Both the position numbers and the translations under genes were made by a program. Below the pieces are notes generated by a model. That model made no database searches. It was not told where the DNA came from and saw only the letters and a program-made list of their open reading frames with translations. DNA of 55,553 bases from positions 1 through 55,553 of the forward strand of contig SCQP01000006.1 of the NCBI GenBank assembly GCA_004299485.1, in the 5' to 3' direction. Origin of the DNA: Acidobacteriota bacterium (GTDB lineage: Bacteria; Acidobacteriota; Terriglobia; Terriglobales; SCQP01). Position 1 is the stretch's first letter, and the number at the start of each line of letters is the position of its first letter. Of the stretch, positions 14,028 to 21,981 are shown in pieces.

Positions 14028-17000
14028 CTAGTGGCCTGCGCCATGGATTTTGCCGGTCAGCTGCAGGCGGTCTTGCGCGTCCGCCGCTTCGGCAAACGCG
14101 CGGAAGCTGCCGTAATCGGCCGGCGCGATCCGGTTCGCCTTCAGGAACAGCGTGCGATGGAACGCAAGGGTGCCGCCGGTTTGCACGAAACTGGAATCGA
14201 ACCGCCCGAAACCGTTGCTGATGTTGGCGGCCTTGGGAAGATTCGCCTGGCCGAACCGTGCCGGCAGCGTCAGCGTGACGTTGGTCTGCTCGAAGCTGTC
14301 GCCGTTAATGAGTAGCGGCTCCTTGCGGAAGGGAAGCGGCGCGTACCGTCGTTGCACACCGACGGCACCCGTCAGGTGCTGAATATCCCAGCCCGAACCG
14401 GGCGTATTGCCATCCACGTTGATGAAGTTCGGCACCGTCGCCTCAATGGAAAAAATCAGCGGCTTGTCCTTGGCATTGCGGTTCTCGATGGCGCCGCCGG
14501 TCGCGCTGGCATTCGGATAGCTGGCGAGCAATAGCTGCTGGTAGATCTGCGGCAGGCTGGAGTCCGGCAGACTCGCCAGCTCATGCCGCACCTGTTCGCC
14601 CGCCGGTCCGCGGAACTCCATTTGTAGGTGTATCTTGGCATCGCCGGAATCCGCCACCGCTCCGGTTACGCTAACCACCAATCCATCCAGCGGCGACTCG
14701 AACGCCGGCAAATGCATGAACCCCGCCCTGCCGTTGGCGCTCGCCACAATCGCCATGCCGCCCCGGATGCCCGGCGCAATGTAGTCCAGGTGCGCGAAGC
14801 GTCCCATCAGGTCGTACCACCCCGAGGCCGGATTGCTCGCATCCGCGCCGCTGCCCACGTGCACCAGCGGGTACTGGAACTGAAAAATGCTGGGGATCCT
14901 GATGGAGCTGTCGTCCGTCACCGCCCGTGCCAGCACCAGTTGACAAGGCACCTTAGCCGCCGACAGCAAGCCCAGAAACACCGCCACCCGATTGCCTGAA
15001 CGGTCGGTGAAGAACTGCCGCGCCGGACTCAGAATGCTGCCCGGCCCGGGCTGCACATTCGCCGCCACCCACTGGAAAATCGCGTTCGCCTTGGCGACGT
15101 CGTTTGCCTTGCCCGCGGTCAACTCCGCCGCCTTCTGCCGCATCTCCAGCGTCGTGCGCCGCACCGCGAAGTCATGGTCGGCGTAGTAGCGGCTGATCTG
15201 GCTCCATTCCCGGGGTGTGCTGATCCACACCTTGGGCACCAGATTCTCCTCCGGCGGCATGAGCGGCTCGGTCACCAGAATCCGCGTCTTCTGCACCAGC
15301 CAGGTGTGCGCGGTGTAGCTGTCGGGCATGAGTTGCGTCGTCGGCGCGGCCGGGAACCGCTCCTGATCGACCAGCAGCGGATAATTGGGTGGTGTCAGCA
15401 CCACGTATTCGGAATAGTTGTAAGGCTGCTTCGAAGAGTTGAAAACGAAGAACTGGCTGTCATCGAGGGTGTTGGGAATGATCTGCGAATCGCCCGTGTG
15501 CTGCACGAACTCGATCTCGATGTAATCGCCCGGCGCGAGATCCGGCATGGTCACGTCGGTGAGGTTACGGATGCTCTCCGGCAGTACCCGCCGCCCGTTC
15601 GCCTTGATGGTGCGCAGCCGGATGAGCTCCGCGCCCTGCGGAATCGACGTCACCTCGCCGATTTGCTGCACCCCAGCCGCGTTCAAGACTTTATAGATCT
15701 GGTGAATGTATTGATCCTGCGTCGAATCCGGGTTGATCCGGTTCACCATCTGGTCGAACACCAGCAGGGAACTGGCGCTGGGATATTCCGATGCATCCGG
15801 TGCGTTGGCGATGATGCTGCGCGCCGAATGGTACCAGGGCGTCCAGAAGCGGTTGCCGGCGAGAAAGTCCGCCTGCTGCCGCAGCAGGTTGCGATGGGCG
15901 TCGGTGGCCTGCAGCGCGCTCACGCCCGGCTGCACGCCCTGCCGCAGCGCCACGTCATCGGCCGTCTCCGCCAGCCGCCAGTCGTAAGGGAATTTCTCCA
16001 TCGCCGCCGCCGCCGCGGTGGCGGCCTGCGTGATCTCGCCCGCCGCCAGCAGCGCCTCGATCCGTTCGCGCTGCAAGTTCGCCGACGAGGGATCCTGCCG
16101 GATGGCCGTCGCCAGCGACTGCGCCGCCCCGGCGGCATCGCCATGCCGCAGCTGGTAGGCGCCCAGCGCCGCCGCGGCGCGCGGGTCGGCCTGCAGCACC
16201 CGCATCCATTGCGCTACTTTGGCGGCGTCGCCCAGATTCGAATAGAACTCCAGCCCGCTGGCGATGCCGCCCCAATCCGAGCCCGACTCCGCCAGCGCAT
16301 GTTCCAGCGCCGTGGCTGCCTCGGGCCGCCAGTTCTTGCCCGCGGCCAGATGGAACTGCGACCAATCGCAATCGGCGTAGCCCTTGTCGGTGCAGTGCGC
16401 GAATTGCTCTGCCGCCTGCGTCGTCTTGCCCTCGGACTCGTACACATGTCCCAGCCGGTCGTAGGCGCGCAGTGCTTCGGGTGCGACTTCGAGCGCTTTG
16501 CGCGCCGTCCGCTCCACTTCTGCCGCTGCCCAGCTCTGGCTGGCATCCGTCAGGTTGCCGTTGCTTTGCGCCAAATCCAGCCACACCGGCGCCGCATCCG
16601 GCGCCAGCTTCGACGCCGCCAGCAGCGCGACCCGCGCCCCTTCCGGATCCTCATCCTGCATGCGCCGCAATCCCTGTACCCACAACGCGATCGCATCCCG
16701 GGGATGGCTTTTAAGCCGCTCCTGGCTCCAGCCGGCCAGCGTCACCGGCGCCGGCGCCAGCTTCGGCGCTGCCGCCAGCGCAGCGCCCGCGGGCAGCGTC
16801 GCGGCATTCTGCAACTCCCCTCCCGCCGCCGGCCGCAGCATCAAATCAAAGTCGCGCGAGGCCTCGCCGCCCAGCTTCAGCACTACCCGGTTCCAGCCGG
16901 CCGCGAGCTCCACCGCCGCGGTTGCCGTCGCCGGCACATAGCTTGAGCGCCGGTCGTTGCGCAGCACCGTCACCCCGTTAATGAGGATTTCGCTGGAGGC

Positions 17001-17861
17001 TTGCGAGTACAAACGCAGCAGCACCCGCGTGGGTCGCGGTGCCTGCACGTAGGTCACGGCAAAGTCGATGCCATCCGTGCCCCAGTCCAGCGGGAAATGC
17101 ACGCCGTTCCCGCTGCTGGTGAAGGCCTGCGGCCGCCGCCCGGCTGCGCTTTCCGGACGCATGGCAATCGGAAACGTCTGGTCAAAGCCCAGGTTCTCGT
17201 AATCGCCAAGCGGCCCCCAGAGCTGCCAGTGCGGCAATCGCCCGGCGAGCTGCAGCGCCCGCGTCTCGGTCAGTGCCAGGCCGGGCGCATGGACCGCCGC
17301 CAGTACCGAGCGCCCCAGCATGTAGCTGGTCACCGGATCCGCCAGCGGTTCCTGCAACGTGCGCTCCAGGCTGGGCAGCGCGTCCAGCAACTGCCGTCCC
17401 TGATTCTCAAGCTGTCCGCTCAGCGCCCGCACCGCCAGCTCCGTAGCCACGTCATTGGGTGCCGCCCGCGTCAGCCGCAGCGCCGCCTCCAGCATGGCGC
17501 GATCCGAACCCCGGCTATAGGCGGCCACAAACCGGTCGAACTCCATCTCCGGCGATTCATCCTGCGTCCGCGCCAGCTCCTGGTACGCCTCCGCCTTGGC
17601 CTTGGCATTGCCGTAGAACAGCTCGATCCAGATCGCCTCCGCCCGCCCCCGTTCGCCGCGCGCCTGCGCCGCCGCCAGCGCCTGCTGATAATGTCCCGCC
17701 TCCACCCGCGGCAGCCGGTCCAGCAAACTCGTCCGTTGCGCTGCCGCAGGCAGCGCCAGCAACATGACCAGCAAAGCCGCGGCTATCCCCGCGCCTCTGG
17801 CGCCCCATCCGTTGCCACGCACGACTGATGACTGATGACTGATGGCTGATGGCCTCTTCAC
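14028..17861 (-). CDS. DUF3857/transglutaminase-like TPR protein, catalytic Cys replaced
   Basis: 1277 aa from GTG 17861, which has GGGAGG upstream and overlaps the TGA of the preceding gene (GTGA). A signal peptide (GIAAALLVMLLALPAAAQ) follows an in-frame heptamer repeat that encodes AISHQSS. Then come a long TPR-type helical region, a DUF3857 domain (about 690-840) and a transglutaminase-like fold (about 920-1010). Aligned with its neighbour's GDCKDK, this protein reads DRSGNR, so Ser955 replaces the catalytic Cys, and the FDHAIV His position reads FQYPLV. It is probably a non-catalytic periplasmic paralogue. It is translationally coupled to the active copy upstream. Confidence 0.85.
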   Translation of the reverse strand: MKRPSAISHQSSVVRGNGWGARGAGIAAALLVMLLALPAAAQRTSLLDRLPRVEAGHYQQALAAAQARGERGRAEAIWIELFYGNAKAKAEAYQELARTQDESPEMEFDRFVAAYSRGSDRAMLEAALRLTRAAPNDVATELAVRALSGQLENQGRQLLDALPSLERTLQEPLADPVTSYMLGRSVLAAVHAPGLALTETRALQLAGRLPHWQLWGPLGDYENLGFDQTFPIAMRPESAAGRRPQAFTSSGNGVHFPLDWGTDGIDFAVTYVQAPRPTRVLLRLYSQASSEILINGVTVLRNDRRSSYVPATATAAVELAAGWNRVVLKLGGEASRDFDLMLRPAAGGELQNAATLPAGAALAAAPKLAPAPVTLAGWSQERLKSHPRDAIALWVQGLRRMQDEDPEGARVALLAASKLAPDAAPVWLDLAQSNGNLTDASQSWAAAEVERTARKALEVAPEALRAYDRLGHVYESEGKTTQAAEQFAHCTDKGYADCDWSQFHLAAGKNWRPEAATALEHALAESGSDWGGIASGLEFYSNLGDAAKVAQWMRVLQADPRAAAALGAYQLRHGDAAGAAQSLATAIRQDPSSANLQRERIEALLAAGEITQAATAAAAAMEKFPYDWRLAETADDVALRQGVQPGVSALQATDAHRNLLRQQADFLAGNRFWTPWYHSARSIIANAPDASEYPSASSLLVFDQMVNRINPDSTQDQYIHQIYKVLNAAGVQQIGEVTSIPQGAELIRLRTIKANGRRVLPESIRNLTDVTMPDLAPGDYIEIEFVQHTGDSQIIPNTLDDSQFFVFNSSKQPYNYSEYVVLTPPNYPLLVDQERFPAAPTTQLMPDSYTAHTWLVQKTRILVTEPLMPPEENLVPKVWISTPREWSQISRYYADHDFAVRRTTLEMRQKAAELTAGKANDVAKANAIFQWVAANVQPGPGSILSPARQFFTDRSGNRVAVFLGLLSAAKVPCQLVLARAVTDDSSIRIPSIFQFQYPLVHVGSGADASNPASGWYDLMGRFAHLDYIAPGIRGGMAIVASANGRAGFMHLPAFESPLDGLVVSVTGAVADSGDAKIHLQMEFRGPAGEQVRHELASLPDSSLPQIYQQLLLASYPNASATGGAIENRNAKDKPLIFSIEATVPNFINVDGNTPGSGWDIQHLTGAVGVQRRYAPLPFRKEPLLINGDSFEQTNVTLTLPARFGQANLPKAANISNGFGRFDSSFVQTGGTLAFHRTLFLKANRIAPADYGSFRAFAEAADAQDRLQLTGKIHGAGH
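17824..17851 (-). repeat. Heptamer array translated in a signal-peptide n-region
   Basis: Four 7-bp units on the plus strand: ACTGATG three times, then GCTGATG. Read on the minus strand in the frame of the DUF3857 gene they give SAISHQSSV. The GTG start with its GGGAGG site is upstream of the array, so the array should be translated. Confidence 0.85.
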
Positions 17862-20800
17862 TGCCCACCTCCCGTCGTCAGGCTCACGCTCCGCCCCAGC
17901 GCCCCGTCCACCTGCGCCCAGAAGCTCCGGTAGGCCGGATACTCCGCCGGCGTAATCAGCGACTTCTTGATCTCGATCCGGCTGCGCAGCGTCAGCGTGT
18001 TGCCGTTGACCGAAGCAACGGCCTGAAAATCCGCGAAGGGCTGATTCCGGTTGCTCACCGGCGGCAGCGACCGCGCTGCGAAACCGGCCGGCAGCGCCAG
18101 GTGCATCTGTTCCACCAGAATTTCCGGCGGGCCTGACAGCAGGTCCGACGTCCTCTGGTTCAGCGCTGCCAGCCGCGGCAGCCACGAACGCGGTACGATC
18201 TGCCGCGGCACCAGCAGGGTGTTCCCGTTCACGGTGGCGAAGTTAGGGATGGTGCCCTCAAACTCAATTTCCAGCGGCTTATCCCAGGCGTGCGCGTTGG
18301 TCACCGTCGCCGAGTTTACGCTGATGCCCGGCAGCCGGTCGTGCAGCATCGCCTGCAACGCCCCCGCCTGCCGGTCGGGAATTTCCATCGCTGCCCGGTA
18401 CAGGGGCGCATCGCCGCCGGCGAGCTCCAGGTTCATGGCAAAGTGCAAGTTTCCCTGCGCATCGAGTTGCCCGGTCAGCGATCGCTCCGTCACATTCGTC
18501 GTGGGCGCCAGCTCCGGCGTCACCACCGGCGCCAGCGCCGCCATTTTATTCGCCGGCGCCGGGTCCGCCCCGAGGTCTGCTGCGACCGGAACCCGCAGCA
18601 CGAACGCCCGCTGATCGCCCGCCGGCAGCTCGTGCGTGCCGTTGTATTCCGCCGTGCCGTCCAGATACAAATTCAGGTTAGGCACGTAAACGATGGCGTG
18701 GTCAAAATCCGCCACCGAGGGAATCGTCGCGTCCACCAGCCCCAGATCGCGAATCCGCACCAGCACGAAATCGGCCTCGATACCCGCTTCATGCAGCATG
18801 GCGATCAGCAGCGACGCCTTATCCTTGCAGTCGCCAAACCGCCGGTGAAACACCTGCGTCACCGGATACGGCCGGTAGCCGTGAATGCCGAACTCCAGCG
18901 CCACGTAGTGCGTGTTCTGGATCACCCATTGGTAAATGGCGTCGACCTTCTCCGCCTCCGTCGTCTTGCCCTGGATCAACTCCCGCACCGTCTGCCGGAT
19001 CTGGCTGTCGAGCACGAAGGTGTTGCGGATCAGGTGCCGGTACCAGGCGCCGAACTGATCCCAGGTCTTGAACTCCGAAACCGCGACGTACGGGTCACGC
19101 TCGATATCGGGCGTCGCCAGCGGCTCGCTCACCTGAGCCGGAAGATTGCGCGCGCTCCAGCGATACACCGTCTGGCCGCCGGTGGTCGCGACCGTATGCT
19201 CACCCGCAAACCGCACGGCGTGGAAGTACAGCGGCTTGCTGGCCGGCGAAATCACCACGTACTGCTGGAACAGCGTAGGCGAGCTGCTGCCGAACGAATC
19301 CACGGCGCCGTAGTAATCACCGTAGAGCGATTCCAGCGTAGTCGGCAGCACGCGGTAGGCGATCTCGACAAAATCTCCTGCCCGCAGCGCCGGCATGACG
19401 ACATATTTGTTGCGTACGTTATAGAACGTCTCGTAGCCCACCGACTGGCTGACGGGCTGATCGCCTGCCTGGGGCGCATCCGCCGTGCTCCCATCCGCAT
19501 GCACCACGTGCGCGGAAAGAAAATGCACTTCCTCGTTGTCCGGATCGTAGGTCACTGGGTAGACGCTCAGCGCATTGGCGCCGCTGTCGTTGTTCACGCG
19601 GAAAATCTGCTGCACGTAGCGGCCGGTGTTGCCCGACGGAAAAATATTGGTCACGTTCGTGTCTGCCAGCACCGCCACCGGTCCGCCCTCCAGCGTCTGC
19701 TGCTGGCTCGCCGGCAGTGCCTTATAGGCGGCAATGGTCTTGGTCAAATCCTGCATATAGGGCCGCTCGAAGCTGGCCTCGACCGCGGCTTCGCCGCCGC
19801 GCGCCAACTGCAGCCGGTCGCGCAGGCTGGCGTCCTGCGGGTTCAGGTTCAGCGCCTCCTGCCAGGCGGCCACTGCGGCCGCATGATGCCCGAAATGCCG
19901 CTCGATCTCACCTTGCGCCACGTGAAACTCGGGCGCGTCCGGCGCGAGCTTCACCGCATCGCCAATCCGCGCCAGCGCCGCCGGCCCGCGCCCCAGCCCC
20001 GCCAGCGCGCGCGCCTCCACGTCCAGCAAATGCGGTTGCGGGCCGACCAATCGGCTCAGCCGCTCGACTGTCGCCAGCGCCGCGTCGTTGTCGCCGCTGC
20101 GCTGCAGCAGGTCGGCCAGATCCAGTCCGGTGTGCAAATTCGCCGCATCGGCGTTGAGCCCTGCCTGCAGCCACTTCTCCGCCACGCGGAACGGTCCCGT
20201 GCGCCGCAGCGTGATTCCCACCGGCTGCGCCACCTCAGCCACGGTCATTTCTCCCGCTGCCTCCAGTGCCTGCGCCCAGGCCAGCGCCTGCGGCCGCAGC
20301 CCAACATCGGCGTACACCTGCAGCATCCCCACCGCCGCCATCGGCGCCTTCTGCATCGCCGCCGCTGAGGCAATCGCTCCCTTGTCCGTCGCCATAAGTC
20401 CGTTTGCCGGCACATCAGCCGACTGCGGGTTTAGGGCAAGCCAAAAATCACTGCGCGCCGGCCAGTACGCTCCCCGGTTAAGCTCGATGAATCCCAGGTC
20501 CAGGCGCGCCTGTCCGCGATAATCCGCGCCCAGGCCAGACTGCTCCAGCAGTTGCTCCAAATACTGATAGCGCCGGCTCGTGTCCTGATCGTGCTCCTCA
20601 AAATCAATCACCGCTTGCGCATTGTCAGGAGCTGCGGCAATCGCGTCGAGAAACGCGCTGGTGTCGCTGTGATCGCCGGTATTGAAGTTCTGCTTCTGCG
20701 CCAGCACCCAGGCGTAATCGAGCTTGCCCGCCGGCGTCGCGGCAGCCGCTTTTGCCAGCTCGGTCAAATCCCGCACCTGGACCGCCGCCGGCTGCTGGCT

Positions 20801-21805
20801 GCCGACTGCTGACTGATGACTGATGACTGATGACCTGACTTCGTGCGGCACATCGCTCGTCTCCAGTTCCAGCGGTTTGCCCTCCGGCGTGGTAATGCGC
20901 AGCGCAAAGCTCCAGCCGCCGGTTTCTCCATCGCCGACTTTCGCCAGAATCTCGTTCCAGCCCGCCTGCAATTGCGCGCCGACGGCGTGCTGATCGAAGC
21001 CGAAGCTGGGATGCGCGCCCTGCTCGGTGAACTGCAGTTGTCCGTTCACCCATAGCCGCGTCGCGCCGTCATCCCGCAGCCGCAGCGCCACCGGCTGCGC
21101 CTTGTCGCTCCGCACCCAGCTCACCGCGTATGCCGAGGCGCTCTGCGCGGGACTCAAGAATGCTCCCAGATTCATGGATCCCAGCGTTGCGCTGTAGGGG
21201 AGCACGCGCCAGCTCACCTGCCGCTGCTTGCCCTGATACTTCGCGGTCAGGTCAATCCCTTTTTCTGGGCCCTCCGCGGTCGTAATGGCTCCTGCCGAGG
21301 AATTGTCGAACGGCCCCACCACGCGCCACGCCTCGACCGTGCCTAGCCGCTTCCAGTCCGCTGCGGCCTCTTCCGCCCGTCCCGACCGCAGCGCCACTGC
21401 CGCTTCCCGCGAGGTGATCTCCGCCTGCACCAGCGGATCGAGTTGCGCTTCCGCCGCCACGCGTAGGTCGGGCTGGGGCACCCGGGGCCCCCAACCCGGC
21501 CGAGCGTCAAGCGGGTGGCGTGGCGCAGCCACGCCAGGCCCCGCGCCAGTCAATAGTTTCGTCCAGACGCCCTGCTGCTGCTCCAGCGGCAGCAGCCGCA
21601 TGAGCCGTCCGATGCGGTACACGCAAATCAGTTTGGCCACCGGCCCCTGCGCCGCCGTAAACGCCTGCGCTTCGCTCTGCACCCGCTCGGCCGGCGTTGA
21701 GATGCCAACTTGGGCAAGCGCAGCTCCGCCCAGCAGCAAGGCCAGGCAGGCGATCAGGAGCGGGCGGCGGGGCGCGAAAGAGCGTTTCACCCGGGGTTGA
21801 AGCAT
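17858..21805 (-). CDS. DUF3857 and transglutaminase-like domain TPR protein
   Basis: 1315 aa with a signal peptide (LLIACLALLLGGAALAQ). An N-terminal beta-sandwich and TPR region (about 30-640) is followed by DUF3857 (about 670-860) and a transglutaminase domain with RRFGDCKDKASLLIAMLHEAG (Cys993), FDHAIVYV (His) and LYLDGT (Asp), so the catalytic triad looks intact. Expected to act in the periplasm; the substrate is unknown. Two dispersed repeats are translated inside it: a GC-rich family C copy near residues 84-112 and a heptamer array near residues 325-334 (SSVISHQSAV). It is first in a three-gene minus-strand unit, with TATAAT 9 nt before the ATG. Confidence 0.88.
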   Translation of the reverse strand: MLQPRVKRSFAPRRPLLIACLALLLGGAALAQVGISTPAERVQSEAQAFTAAQGPVAKLICVYRIGRLMRLLPLEQQQGVWTKLLTGAGPGVAAPRHPLDARPGWGPRVPQPDLRVAAEAQLDPLVQAEITSREAAVALRSGRAEEAAADWKRLGTVEAWRVVGPFDNSSAGAITTAEGPEKGIDLTAKYQGKQRQVSWRVLPYSATLGSMNLGAFLSPAQSASAYAVSWVRSDKAQPVALRLRDDGATRLWVNGQLQFTEQGAHPSFGFDQHAVGAQLQAGWNEILAKVGDGETGGWSFALRITTPEGKPLELETSDVPHEVRSSVISHQSAVGSQQPAAVQVRDLTELAKAAAATPAGKLDYAWVLAQKQNFNTGDHSDTSAFLDAIAAAPDNAQAVIDFEEHDQDTSRRYQYLEQLLEQSGLGADYRGQARLDLGFIELNRGAYWPARSDFWLALNPQSADVPANGLMATDKGAIASAAAMQKAPMAAVGMLQVYADVGLRPQALAWAQALEAAGEMTVAEVAQPVGITLRRTGPFRVAEKWLQAGLNADAANLHTGLDLADLLQRSGDNDAALATVERLSRLVGPQPHLLDVEARALAGLGRGPAALARIGDAVKLAPDAPEFHVAQGEIERHFGHHAAAVAAWQEALNLNPQDASLRDRLQLARGGEAAVEASFERPYMQDLTKTIAAYKALPASQQQTLEGGPVAVLADTNVTNIFPSGNTGRYVQQIFRVNNDSGANALSVYPVTYDPDNEEVHFLSAHVVHADGSTADAPQAGDQPVSQSVGYETFYNVRNKYVVMPALRAGDFVEIAYRVLPTTLESLYGDYYGAVDSFGSSSPTLFQQYVVISPASKPLYFHAVRFAGEHTVATTGGQTVYRWSARNLPAQVSEPLATPDIERDPYVAVSEFKTWDQFGAWYRHLIRNTFVLDSQIRQTVRELIQGKTTEAEKVDAIYQWVIQNTHYVALEFGIHGYRPYPVTQVFHRRFGDCKDKASLLIAMLHEAGIEADFVLVRIRDLGLVDATIPSVADFDHAIVYVPNLNLYLDGTAEYNGTHELPAGDQRAFVLRVPVAADLGADPAPANKMAALAPVVTPELAPTTNVTERSLTGQLDAQGNLHFAMNLELAGGDAPLYRAAMEIPDRQAGALQAMLHDRLPGISVNSATVTNAHAWDKPLEIEFEGTIPNFATVNGNTLLVPRQIVPRSWLPRLAALNQRTSDLLSGPPEILVEQMHLALPAGFAARSLPPVSNRNQPFADFQAVASVNGNTLTLRSRIEIKKSLITPAEYPAYRSFWAQVDGALGRSVSLTTGGGQ
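20805..20832 (-). repeat. Heptamer array inside the DUF3857 coding sequence
   Basis: Four 7-bp units ACTGCTG, ACTGATG, ACTGATG, ACTGATG. On the minus strand in the host frame they encode part of SSVISHQSAVGSQQ, a low-complexity linker with no counterpart in the paralogue at that position. The array lies well inside a long uninterrupted ORF, so translation is certain if the gene is expressed. Confidence 0.85.
21471..21556 (-). repeat. GC-rich hairpin repeat (family C, copy b), in frame
   Basis: Shares GGGGCCCCCAACCCGG, AAGCGGG, TGGCGCAGCCACGCC and CCGCGCCAG-CAAT with the smc copy at 47251-47350. It is read from the opposite strand in the DUF3857 host as PGVAAPRHPLDARPGWGPRV, with no stop. The family therefore tolerates translation on either strand. 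Confidence 0.7.
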
Positions 21806-21814
21806 GTTGCCTTA

Positions 21815-21820
21815 ATTATA
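21815..21820 (-). promoter_or_regulatory. -10 box TATAAT for the DUF3857 operon
   Basis: A perfect TATAAT on the minus strand lies 9 nt before the ATG at 21805. A start point 6-7 nt downstream would leave a leader of only a few nucleotides. No good -35 is visible at 16-18 bp. Confidence 0.45.
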
Positions 21821-21847
21821 CGTTTAGCAACTCCGGCCCGTTGCACC

Positions 21848-21918
21848 GGGCCGGGGCCGCGGGTCCCCGGCCTGACGCAACGGTAAGCGGGCCGCGCAGC
21901 GGTCCCGCGCCAATAAAA
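21848..21918 (+). repeat. GC-rich hairpin repeat (family C, copy c)
   Basis: A shorter copy in the divergent spacer between the DUF3857 operon and the TonB receptor gene. Blocks GGGCCGGGGCCGCGGG, TAAGCGGGCCGCGCAGCGG and TCCCGCGCCAATAAAA match the other copies. The rest of this 176-nt spacer shows no other feature beyond the -10 box. Confidence 0.65.
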
Positions 21919-21981
21919 GTTGCGGCCGTAACCGGCGTATCGGCGGGACGTATTAGTGTCCATCCGAACCACGAGGAGCCT

